This document shows, piece after piece, positions 38,075 through 45,479 of a stretch of DNA of 64,000 bases (within the stretch, counting starts at the first letter, position 1; each line of letters begins with the position of its first letter). The notes under the pieces are model-generated. The model had not been told where the DNA came from. It saw nothing but the letters and a program-made list of their open reading frames with translations, and searched no databases. Position numbers and translations under genes: made by a program. The DNA is taken from NCBI GenBank assembly GCA_937981955.1, contig CALJNA010000019.1, positions 1-64,000 on the forward strand, written 5' to 3'. This DNA comes from an uncultured Granulosicoccaceae bacterium. GTDB lineage: Bacteria; Pseudomonadota; Gammaproteobacteria; Granulosicoccales; Granulosicoccaceae.

Positions 38075-38113
38075 TTGCGCGCAGATTGAATACCGCGGAA
38101 TGGATACAACAGC

Positions 38114-39769
38114 ATGACACGGCTTCTTGGTTGTGTCATTGCCGTTCTTTTTTCACTGCCACTGCTGGTTGGATTAGCTGGCAGTGTGGTGCCGGCGATT
38201 GGTTTACTGCCAGAATTGGCACCAGGAAACGGATTCGCCCGGCTGTTCGATGATCCACGTTTCCAGCCATCAGTTCTACTGTCACTTAAAACCGGTTTAC
38301 TTGCCACAGCACTGACTCTGCTAATCACGTTGTTAACGCTGGTGTGCGCGCATGGTACGCGACTATGGCGATGGCTTATGGCTTTTTTGCCACCGCTATT
38401 GGCAGTACCACATGCAGCGATGGCTGTTGGTTTGGTTTTTCTTATATCGCCCAGTGGCTGGCTTGTTCGTTTGGTGACTCCAGGAATCACCGGTTTGGAA
38501 CGGCCACCACTTGCGTGGGTAGTGCCAGACAGTGGCGGTTGGTCGTTGATTTTAGGATTGGTCGTTAAAGAAGTGCCATTCCTCTTACTTGCCGCTGCAG
38601 CTCAGTTGTCCACGATAAATGTTGAATCTTCTTTACGAATTGGCAGAACGCTGGGATATTCACCCTCACGTTGCTGGAGTCGCCTGATACTCCCACAGCT
38701 ATATGCACGTATCCGATTAACGCTGCTGATTATTTTGGTGTTTAATGTCAGCGTTGTCGATATGGCGATTCTATTGGGGCCGGGGAATCCGCCAACGTTT
38801 GCTGTTTTCCTGTTATCGCTGGTCAATGAACCCGGTTTACGTGCAGCGGCTTCAGCTGGCGCTCTATTACTTGCTGCTGGCGCTATCACGTTAATAGTGT
38901 TGGTGTTGATCATAGAGAAACTGATAGCAACACTCGCAGCATATCGGCGTGAAAGTGGGCACCGAGGAAAAGCGTTAGGTACCTTGCGACGAGTTGGTCA
39001 GGTCGTTGTGGCATCTCTACTTATGCTGAGTGTCAGTGCCATGCTTATGTTACTTCTTTGGAGTGTTGCCCGGCGTTGGCGATTCCCGAATGCGCTACCG
39101 ACACAATGGACCGCTGAAAACTGGTTGTCTCGATCTGATCTGGTTCTGAATCCTCTTCTATGTACTTTAAGCTTCGCACTGTTTGTTGTTGTGTTTGCCA
39201 CTGGTTCAGCCATTGCCTGGCTGGAGTCTGAACGCGCAGGCAAGATGCCAAGGCTTGACTGGCTGTGGTACATACCACTACTGATTCCTCAAGTTACCTT
39301 GCTGTTTGGCTGGCAGGCGATGGCTTTGTTGTTAAGAGTTGACGGACAATGGCTTACGGTTGCTTACGCACACTGGGTCTATGCTCTACCATATGTCGTA
39401 TTGATACTCGCTGTTGCCTGGCGAGAATTTGACCCAAACTGGAACAGTGCAGCTGCAGTGCTGGGTGCTGGTTACTGGAAAATTCTTTTCAGGGTGCGTT
39501 TACCATTACTGGCAAAACCGGTGGCGCAAGCCGCGGCAGTTGCGCTGGCTGTGAGTGTTGCACAGTATTTGCCAACGCTTTTGTTAGGCGCAGGTCGTCA
39601 TCAGACACTGGCGATTGAACTGGTTACAAGCTTTGGTGGCGTAGACCGCCGCGTTATCGCAACGCTTGCAGCCCTGCAGAGTTTGTTACCTTTGATAGCC
39701 TTTGTTGCCGCTTTGGGTATACCGTCGTTAAGACAATCGGCAAAGCAGGAATCACATGCAGTCGCTTAA
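38114..39769 (+). CDS. ynjC: ABC transporter fused permease, YnjC-like
   Basis: 551 residues, two permease units in one chain with about 12 helices. EAA-like loops: SSLRIGRTLGYSPSRCWSRL in the first half and NSAAAVLGAGYWKILFRVRL in the second. Typical of the YnjC family, similar to thiamine and iron permeases of the CysTW type. Its 3' end overlaps ynjD by 14 bp. Confidence 0.93.
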   Translation: MTRLLGCVIAVLFSLPLLVGLAGSVVPAIGLLPELAPGNGFARLFDDPRFQPSVLLSLKTGLLATALTLLITLLTLVCAHGTRLWRWLMAFLPPLLAVPHAAMAVGLVFLISPSGWLVRLVTPGITGLERPPLAWVVPDSGGWSLILGLVVKEVPFLLLAAAAQLSTINVESSLRIGRTLGYSPSRCWSRLILPQLYARIRLTLLIILVFNVSVVDMAILLGPGNPPTFAVFLLSLVNEPGLRAAASAGALLLAAGAITLIVLVLIIEKLIATLAAYRRESGHRGKALGTLRRVGQVVVASLLMLSVSAMLMLLLWSVARRWRFPNALPTQWTAENWLSRSDLVLNPLLCTLSFALFVVVFATGSAIAWLESERAGKMPRLDWLWYIPLLIPQVTLLFGWQAMALLLRVDGQWLTVAYAHWVYALPYVVLILAVAWREFDPNWNSAAAVLGAGYWKILFRVRLPLLAKPVAQAAAVALAVSVAQYLPTLLLGAGRHQTLAIELVTSFGGVDRRVIATLAALQSLLPLIAFVAALGIPSLRQSAKQESHAVA

Positions 39770-40430
39770 AGTCTCTGATCTGACATTGCAGTTGCCTGAT
39801 GGCACAGTGCTTTGCGACGCTCTGTCGTTTGAAATAGCACCGGGAGCGGTGTTGGCTCTGATGGGGCCGAGTGGCAGTGGCAAGTCATCAATACTGAGTT
39901 GGATAACGGGTACATTGGATACTCGAATTCGAGCCAGTGGCGATGTCTGGTTGGGCGACACGACACTAACAAACTTGCCGGTTGAAAGAAGGTGTCTTGG
40001 TCTGATGCTGCAACAGGACTATTTATTCCCACACATGAGTGTTTCCGAGAACCTGAAATTTGGTTTACGTGGTGGCACCAGACGCGAACGCAGCGAAAAG
40101 GTCCGTGCAAGTCTGGATAGCGCCGGCTTGAGTGGTATGGAACACAGGCACCCGACAACACTAAGTGGTGGTCAGAGAGCGCGCGTGAGCTTGCTTCGTA
40201 CTTTGTTGTCTAATCCACACGCATTGCTATTGGATGAACCGTTCTCGCGACTTGATGTCAATCTTCGGTCGACTATAAGGGAATTTACCTGGGAGTCTGC
40301 ATCGACGCTGCCAACCTTGCTGGTGACCCACGATATCGATGATGTACCCGCACACGCTAAAACGTTGAGCTTGTATGAAAATCAAAACGAGCACCCTGAA
40401 AACGTAGGTCCGGTGCGCGGGCATGCTTGA
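39756..40430 (+). CDS. ynjD: ABC transporter ATP-binding protein, YnjD-like
   Basis: 224 residues. Walker A MGPSGSGKSSIL, Q-loop MLQQDYLFPHMSVSENL, signature LSGGQRARVSLLR, Walker B ALLLDEPFSRLDV and switch His in LLVTHDIDDV. Overlaps ynjC at its start and ynjF at its end (8 bp), so the subunits are probably made in step. Confidence 0.93.
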   Translation: MQSLKVSDLTLQLPDGTVLCDALSFEIAPGAVLALMGPSGSGKSSILSWITGTLDTRIRASGDVWLGDTTLTNLPVERRCLGLMLQQDYLFPHMSVSENLKFGLRGGTRRERSEKVRASLDSAGLSGMEHRHPTTLSGGQRARVSLLRTLLSNPHALLLDEPFSRLDVNLRSTIREFTWESASTLPTLLVTHDIDDVPAHAKTLSLYENQNEHPENVGPVRGHA

Positions 40431-41043
40431 TAAGTATGTAGTTCCAGTCATTAAACCTGCGCTGGCTAAAGTAGCGGTTGCATGCCAAAACAGAGGCTGG
40501 ACTGCAGATCAGGTGACGGTGGTCGGGTTTTTCATCGGTTTACTAAGTGTTGCAGCACTTGCGCTGGGGGCACCACTACTGGCTTTGGTGTTTCTGTTAC
40601 TGAATCGTCTTGCTGATGGTATCGATGGAGAGTTAGCACGCCAGCAGACCCCGACCGATGCCGGTGGATTTCTCGACATATCGCTGGATTTTATTTTCTA
40701 TGCGTTGTTTCCTTTGGGCTTTGCAATTGCAGACCCTGCCAGCAACGCATTACCTGCTGCAGTACTGATTGCAAGCTTTGTGGGTACCGGGGCCAGTTTC
40801 CTTGCATTCTCATCCATGGCAGCTAAGCATAATGTTCAGCATCCGGATTTTGACTACAAAGGTTTGTATTACCTCAACGGTTTGGCAGAAGGGACAGAGA
40901 CGGTGCTGTTTTTTGTAGTGATGTGTTTGCTGCCCGATTACTTTGTTACTCTGGCCTGGGCATTTGCCTTTATCTGTGCAGTAACGGCGCTGAACAGAGT
41001 GTGGTTTGGCTACTTGACAATACGCCGACAAGAAAACGAATAA
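40423..41043 (+). CDS. ynjF: CDP-alcohol phosphatidyltransferase family protein, YnjF-like
   Basis: 206 residues with about five membrane helices. The CDP-alcohol signature D-G-x2-A-R-x8-G-x3-D-x3-D appears as DGIDGELARQQTPTDAGGFL followed by DISLDF. NRGWTADQVTVVGF sits before the first helix. The enzyme should join a CDP-activated lipid or alcohol to a second alcohol in the inner membrane; the real substrate of YnjF is unknown. Linkage to ynjBCD is also seen in E. coli. The stop (TAATG) overlaps the dehydratase start. Confidence 0.9.
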   Translation: MLDKYVVPVIKPALAKVAVACQNRGWTADQVTVVGFFIGLLSVAALALGAPLLALVFLLLNRLADGIDGELARQQTPTDAGGFLDISLDFIFYALFPLGFAIADPASNALPAAVLIASFVGTGASFLAFSSMAAKHNVQHPDFDYKGLYYLNGLAEGTETVLFFVVMCLLPDYFVTLAWAFAFICAVTALNRVWFGYLTIRRQENE

Positions 41044-42008
41044 TGACGACGGTAAACACACCCGACTTATCCACTATTAAAACGGTAGCCAATGCACTGC
41101 GCGAACGCATCGTTCAAACTCCGACAGTTCGCTATGCTGGTCCACCTATCAGTGGACTGGAAAGCTCGCAAATATTCATCAAACTTGAGCTGTTGCAACA
41201 TGCCGGCAGTTTCAAGGCCCGTGGCGCATTGAACACAATAATGAACATGACAGATACTGCGTCCGGTGTGACAGCCTTCTCTGCGGGTAATCATGCGATA
41301 GCTGTTTCATTTGCAGCCAGTCAGTCGGGTGTATCGGCAAAGGTCGTTATGCCCAAAACAGCGAATCCTTTTCGAGTTGAGCGTTGCAAATACTGGGGTG
41401 CAGAAATTAAGTTCGGCGAAACGATAGGTGACCTGATGTCTATTGTCGATGATTTGCAAACATCTGAAGGACGGGTTCTGATTCATCCGTTTGAAGGTGT
41501 TCATACGGTGGAAGGTACGGCAACCGTTGGGCTGGAATTGTGTAACGATGTTGCTTCACTTGATGCTGTGATCGTTCCAGTCGGTGGTGGAGGGCTCATA
41601 TCCGGTATTGCCAGTGCAGTTAAACAGATGCAACCATCGTGTCAGGTCATAGGCGTAGAACCGGTTGAAGCAAAAGGCATGGCAGACAGTATTCAAGGTG
41701 GAGCGCCGTTGGCAAGTGTCAAAGTCAATTCTATTGCAGACAGTCTGAGCGCACCAATGCATTTGCCAATGACGTTTTCACTGGTTCAGCAGCACGTCGA
41801 TACCATGGTTCAAGTAAGTGATGATGAACTGCGTGATGCTATGAAGTTTATGTTTGCAGAACTTAAACTTGCCGTAGAGCCCGCTTGCGCTTCGGCATTG
41901 GCTGCTTTAAGAGGGCCTTTAAGAAAAAGTATGGCATGTAAACGAATCGGGCTTATTGCATGCGGTAGCAATATGGATTTGGCGACGTACAACCGTTTGC
42001 TTGCATGA
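41043..42008 (+). CDS. PLP-dependent threonine/serine dehydratase-like protein
   Basis: 321 residues from the ATG overlapping the ynjF stop. Fold-type II PLP enzyme: KLELLQHAGSFKARGALNTI with the Schiff-base Lys, SAGNHAIAVSFAASQSGV, VIVPVGGGGLISGIASAV (PLP phosphate loop) and LIACGSNMDLATYN at the end. Length suits catabolic threonine dehydratase or serine racemase; no C-terminal ACT domain, so it is not the biosynthetic IlvA. ATGA overlap with the next small gene. Confidence 0.9.
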   Translation: MTTVNTPDLSTIKTVANALRERIVQTPTVRYAGPPISGLESSQIFIKLELLQHAGSFKARGALNTIMNMTDTASGVTAFSAGNHAIAVSFAASQSGVSAKVVMPKTANPFRVERCKYWGAEIKFGETIGDLMSIVDDLQTSEGRVLIHPFEGVHTVEGTATVGLELCNDVASLDAVIVPVGGGGLISGIASAVKQMQPSCQVIGVEPVEAKGMADSIQGGAPLASVKVNSIADSLSAPMHLPMTFSLVQQHVDTMVQVSDDELRDAMKFMFAELKLAVEPACASALAALRGPLRKSMACKRIGLIACGSNMDLATYNRLLA

Positions 42009-42304
42009 AAACGCATCATATAAAAGGACGTGCAGGTCGAACGCTTGAGTTCACCGGCGATTGCGTTGCGAATGTGGACGCGCTGAATCACGACGACTCG
42101 GTTCGCTGCACCATGCGCTTGTATATAACCTCAACAGATTACGTATGTCACCGCATTGATCGACCGGAAACGATAGATGAGCGATTCAGTTTTGAACGGT
42201 GTGAAAATACTTTGACGGTGTATCAATTTTTTGGCACTGAACCCTTGGCAAATTACCTGTACGGTATAGCAGGTTTGGCTGTTCCCGGATTACGTCATCA
42301 TTAG
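42005..42304 (+). CDS. Small protein of unknown function, coupled to the dehydratase
   Basis: 99 residues, no recognised family. The start overlaps the dehydratase stop by 4 bp. The sequence is soluble and beta-rich with three Cys (GDCVANVDAL, SVRCTMRLYI, SFERCENTLTVYQFFG) and a hydrophobic C-terminal segment ANYLYGIAGLAVPGLRHH. Tight coupling to ynjF and the dehydratase suggests a role in that pathway. Confidence 0.6.
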   Translation: MKTHHIKGRAGRTLEFTGDCVANVDALNHDDSVRCTMRLYITSTDYVCHRIDRPETIDERFSFERCENTLTVYQFFGTEPLANYLYGIAGLAVPGLRHH

Positions 42305-42332
42305 CGACGCAAATTTTTTTTGAAAAAAGTTT

Positions 42333-42372
42333 CTGAGCAAATGGTAAGTATTCATGTAACCGGTTTGCTCAG
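42333..42372. other. Perfect 9-bp inverted repeat with a 22-nt loop
   Basis: CTGAGCAAA and TTTGCTCAG pair exactly in the 262-bp spacer after the ynj-linked operon. Directly upstream is an A/T-rich block (TTTTTTTTGAAAAAA). It may be a 3'-end or regulatory structure; no T-run follows. Confidence 0.45.
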
Positions 42373-42507
42373 GCGTGAAATAACTGATCTTTATGGTCAG
42401 GATATACGTAGAAACACCAGTATCTGCGCCGAATAATGCTGAAAACTGGATTGTCAATTAGATATTTAGTTAAGTAATCAGGCTGCAGTGTCAAGAATAT
42501 ATCGGTA

Positions 42508-42536
42508 TTGAATTGTTACAAATCTGAAGGTATATT
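42508..42536 (+). promoter_or_regulatory. Sigma-70-type promoter for the 103-residue membrane protein
   Basis: TTGAAT (-35) and TATATT (-10) are separated by 17 bp; the predicted start of transcription lies about 24 nt before the ATG at 42567. Confidence 0.6.
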
Positions 42537-42566
42537 CAGTCTTACTACTACAAAAAGAGCGAAGCA

Positions 42567-42878
42567 ATGAATCCATATCAAGTTATGGGGATCATCGTGG
42601 GCTGTACGATGGTGTTCGCGGGGGTTGTAACGGTGCTGACCATGCAGGGTGTACCACTACTGCTAGCGTTTCTCGGAGTTTACCTGCTAGCAGTCTGGGT
42701 CATGGTGGGCATGCAGCGAAAAGCACGAGAGCTTTACGATGGCAATGAACATACCGCCCAACGACGCTACGACCGCGAGTCCACTGAGCGACGAGTTCGC
42801 ATCAACGATCTCAGCATCAACGAACTTAGAGAGGAAAGCGGGGATGAAGTGCTAAACAGTGGTCAACTTCACGCTTAG
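42567..42878 (+). CDS. Small membrane protein of unknown function
   Basis: 103 residues: two hydrophobic helices (VMGIIVGCTMVFAGVVTVLT and LLLAFLGVYLLAVWVMVGM), then a charged cytoplasmic tail rich in Arg/Glu (ARELYDGNEHTAQRRYDRES). A promoter lies close upstream and a possible terminator follows, so it is a monocistronic gene. No family recognised. Confidence 0.65.
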   Translation: MNPYQVMGIIVGCTMVFAGVVTVLTMQGVPLLLAFLGVYLLAVWVMVGMQRKARELYDGNEHTAQRRYDRESTERRVRINDLSINELREESGDEVLNSGQLHA

Positions 42879-42880
42879 AA

Positions 42881-42920
42881 GATAACGAACTAACTTTAGT
42901 GTCGGTTATTCAGGTTTTTT
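42881..42920 (+). terminator. Possible terminator after the 103-residue membrane protein
   Basis: GATAAC pairs with GTTATT around an inner ACTAA/TTAGT stem, with an internal loop, and TTTTTT follows at 42915. The stem is A/T-rich and interrupted. Confidence 0.4.
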
Positions 42921-42981
42921 GTCGAGCCAAGCTTTGCAGGACATAGTATCGCGCGGCTAACGCGTACCGCAAAATAGAATC

Positions 42982-43010
42982 AAAAGAGTCAGCCGGCATA
43001 GGCCGACTGA
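42982..43010 (-). terminator. Probable terminator of the coiled-coil membrane protein gene
   Basis: On the minus strand TCAGTCGGC and GCCGGCTGA pair (one mismatch in 9 bp) around CTAT, followed by CTCTTTTG. It lies 16 nt after the stop codon at 43027. Confidence 0.6.
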
Positions 43011-43026
43011 TTCCCTTTACCAACTT

Positions 43027-44424
43027 TTATCCGCGAGACTTAGCGACTTTCTTAACCAGTCGTGTGCTCAGCTTGTTGTCTACACTTCTTGAAACTTCTT
43101 CCAATGTTCTTCGAGCCTGTAATTGCTTCTCGTGCAAGATAAGTTGCTTGGCCATTGAATCAACTTGCTCTTTAGTACGAGCTTTTTCTTTTTCCAATGC
43201 CTTAATCAGGCTGCTGATGGTTTTTTGTTTGTTATCCAGTTCCTCTTCAGCGTCGTGCAGTTGAGTTTCCAGGCGGGTACGAATCTCCATTGCCTGACGA
43301 GCGAAGGTGGTTGCCTTGTTTGCCGTGCTCAAAGCACGAGCTCGGGCTTCTATACTTTCGCGACTGTCTTTAGTTGCTTTGAGAGTATCCTGACGAAGCA
43401 GTACTACTTCGTTTTCAAGCGCCGCACATTTGTCTGCTTCTCGTTCCGCTCGAGCTTCTGCTGCGGCAGTACGTTTGGTTTTTTCGGCGAGTTCCTTTTC
43501 CAGTTCAGCCAAAGCTCTGGCTTTTTCAGATTCGTAGTTGCGCGACTCCGAGTCAAGCTCTGCGAGACCTTTGCGGGTAATTCGCAGGTGATTCTCCAGC
43601 TCTTTTCTAAGCCGTGTTTCCTCTTCTAAAGCTTCGCTTAGTCGCTTCGCTTCCAGTAAATTGCTCGCGTGGTCTGCTGTTTCTTGAGCCAGCGCTTCGG
43701 TGCTAGTGGTGGAATGTATTTCCAGAGCCTCAGCATTGGCCGCCTGATCCGTATCTGTTTCAGCAACAACTTGTGTAATCTCATGTTGGCTCAGTGGTTG
43801 AGCATCAATCTCGTACAGACCGGAATCCAACGATCCAAGTTCTGTTTCCTCACTAACAAGAATGGGTTCGTCAATGCTGAGTGGATCTATCTCAAATAGC
43901 TGAGTTTCGTCGTGTTCAGCGAAAGACCCAGACATTTCATCGCTGTCTGACCAGATAACGGTTCGTTCATCAATATCAACAATGCTTGTTGGCTCTAACT
44001 GCAGTGTTTCATCCAATTCCGCAGTCGCATCTGAGTCCAGCGCCAGCGTGGCGTCGTATTCTGCAGCTTCGGCAAACTCGATCTGATCTTCTTTGCGTTG
44101 ATCGAATTCAGCGTCAATTTGACGGTTAATTTTTGTCCGGTACCACAGGTAGCAAATGATACCCGGCAGCATCGCTGCGCCAAGAATCCATGCACCTGGT
44201 GTCAGTAAACTGAACACATCATTAAGGTTCATCTGGTAGGCCAGATGCAAGCCGTAGGACATGATGATTGCAACCGTAACACCAGTCCACAAGCCCAGAA
44301 ACCAGGAAGGACGTTGCGCCAGTGCCCGAGGTCGCATGAACGGGATGTAGCGGCCTGAAATACCGACAAAAAGTGTGTAACCGAGTAGTATCGGCAGACA
44401 GTACTTAAAGATGATGAGAGCCAT
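43027..44424 (-). CDS. Membrane protein with acidic linker and long coiled coil
   Basis: 465 residues from the ATG at 44424, which starts directly with a helix (MALIIFKYCLPILLGYTLFV); in-frame ATGs at 44496 and 44538 would add soluble residues. Three N-terminal helices (also FLGLWTGVTVAIIMSYGLHL, LLTPGAWILGAAMLPGIICY) are followed by a strongly acidic region at about 110-255 and a continuous Glu/Lys/Arg/Ala coiled coil from about 265 (ETRLRKELENHLRITRKGLA, EEELDNKQKTISSLIKALEK). No enzyme motif. It may act as a membrane-tethered spacer or scaffold. Confidence 0.7.
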   Translation of the reverse strand: MALIIFKYCLPILLGYTLFVGISGRYIPFMRPRALAQRPSWFLGLWTGVTVAIIMSYGLHLAYQMNLNDVFSLLTPGAWILGAAMLPGIICYLWYRTKINRQIDAEFDQRKEDQIEFAEAAEYDATLALDSDATAELDETLQLEPTSIVDIDERTVIWSDSDEMSGSFAEHDETQLFEIDPLSIDEPILVSEETELGSLDSGLYEIDAQPLSQHEITQVVAETDTDQAANAEALEIHSTTSTEALAQETADHASNLLEAKRLSEALEEETRLRKELENHLRITRKGLAELDSESRNYESEKARALAELEKELAEKTKRTAAAEARAEREADKCAALENEVVLLRQDTLKATKDSRESIEARARALSTANKATTFARQAMEIRTRLETQLHDAEEELDNKQKTISSLIKALEKEKARTKEQVDSMAKQLILHEKQLQARRTLEEVSRSVDNKLSTRLVKKVAKSRG

Positions 44425-44561
44425 TTTCTTTACCAGTTTTTTTCTTGATAGTGCGAACTGGTTTGCAAAAACCGCGCCTTTGTCTGAAAACGCCATGAAA
44501 AGTGAGAATGTGTGCGGATTCCTATAAACTATTCGCATCACTGAGGTATTGAGGAGACGAC

Positions 44562-45125
44562 ATGCTGTCGTTCTACAGATCAGGCCTGTTAGCGCTGACA
44601 CTGGTGAGCGGCTTTATGGCGGACGTAGAAGCCCAAGTTCAGCGCAGTTCACACCAGGCATGGGTCTCGGATGTGGCGATAGAAAGATTGCAAGATAAAT
44701 CGGTGCTTACTGAGTACTTTGGCGAAAGTGCGTCGAATGAGAACACGGATGTTATTGTCAGAGTCGGTTTCATTCCCCGATTCGGGTGTGCACCACTCAT
44801 TACATTCAAGTTCGACAATAGTTCCGCTCGGAGCCTGTTTCCGACCAGCAATCTTTCCGAAATTGATTCACTATCCGTATCAATAGACGGAGCGAACCTG
44901 TCTTTCCCCTCTCTGCTCGATGAGGACGGCAATGTCCACTCTATTTATATGAACGCAAGTTTGCAGCGCCGCATAACGGCCAGACTGAGAGTCGAGGTGG
45001 GTAATAGCTTGTTGCTGAGAACTGGCAGCTCGCGAAATCTGTCATTTTCGCTGTTGGGGTCGCGAGATGCGATCAGCATAGCTCATCAGAATTGTCGGCG
45101 ACACGACCCTTCACAACAGCAGTAG
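44562..45125 (+). CDS. Secreted protein of unknown function
   Basis: 187 residues. GAGGAG lies 6 nt before the ATG. A signal peptide ends near MADVEAQVQ. The mature part looks beta-rich (NTDVIVRVGFIPRFGCAPLI, SLSVSIDGANLSFPSLL) and has two Cys (GFIPRFGCAP, AHQNCRRHD) that could form a disulfide. No family recognised. It is divergent from the coiled-coil gene. Confidence 0.65.
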   Translation: MLSFYRSGLLALTLVSGFMADVEAQVQRSSHQAWVSDVAIERLQDKSVLTEYFGESASNENTDVIVRVGFIPRFGCAPLITFKFDNSSARSLFPTSNLSEIDSLSVSIDGANLSFPSLLDEDGNVHSIYMNASLQRRITARLRVEVGNSLLLRTGSSRNLSFSLLGSRDAISIAHQNCRRHDPSQQQ

Positions 45126-45131
45126 CTCGGT

Positions 45132-45168
45132 GCACAAGCACTCTGCACAAGCTCTCTGTGCAAGCGCG
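45132..45168. repeat. 13-bp imperfect tandem repeat, about three copies
   Basis: GCACAAGCACTCT, GCACAAGCTCTCT and a partial GTGCAAGCGCG follow head to tail in the spacer between two convergent genes. Confidence 0.65.
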
Positions 45169-45188
45169 GCCGCATAACTCACTTATTG

Positions 45189-45479
45189 TTAAAGCTCGAT
45201 CGTGTTCTGCTCAGGCGCAAATTCGATTGCGCGTTTGTCCCACTGGTGGGTATTCACTGGCGCAGATTTCGTTACGCTTGGGTTTTCCATAACCGCTGCA
45301 ATAGCGTCATATTGCAAATGTACTCGGCGGTAGTGGCCGCGCCATTTGTCATTGCTCATGATCGCTTGCAGGTCATCTTCATCGGCCAGTTCTTCGGGCC
45401 TCATCTCTTCGACAGATTGCTTGATGGTGCTCGAAGATGTCAGCCTGTCGATACCTAGTACTTCGTAGTAATTTCTCAT
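45189..45479 (-). CDS. J-like domain protein without HPD motif
   Basis: 96 residues. It opens MRNYYEVLGIDRLTSSSTIK like helix I-II of a DnaJ J-domain, but the HPD tripeptide that stimulates DnaK is absent; the region reads MRPEELADEDDLQ instead. A later helix (RRVHLQYDAIAAVMENPSV) could be helix III. It is coupled by an ATGA overlap to the preceding gene, whose product ends in a J-domain with intact HPD. It may act as a decoy or partner J-protein, as in mitochondrial Pam16/Pam18 (analogy, inference). Confidence 0.6.
   Translation of the reverse strand: MRNYYEVLGIDRLTSSSTIKQSVEEMRPEELADEDDLQAIMSNDKWRGHYRRVHLQYDAIAAVMENPSVTKSAPVNTHQWDKRAIEFAPEQNTIEL

Noticed and set aside
43165-43629. 154-codon plus-strand frame opposite the coiled-coil gene
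   Set aside because: Ser/Phe/Cys-rich product is the antisense of a Glu/Lys/Arg coiled coil, a known artefact.
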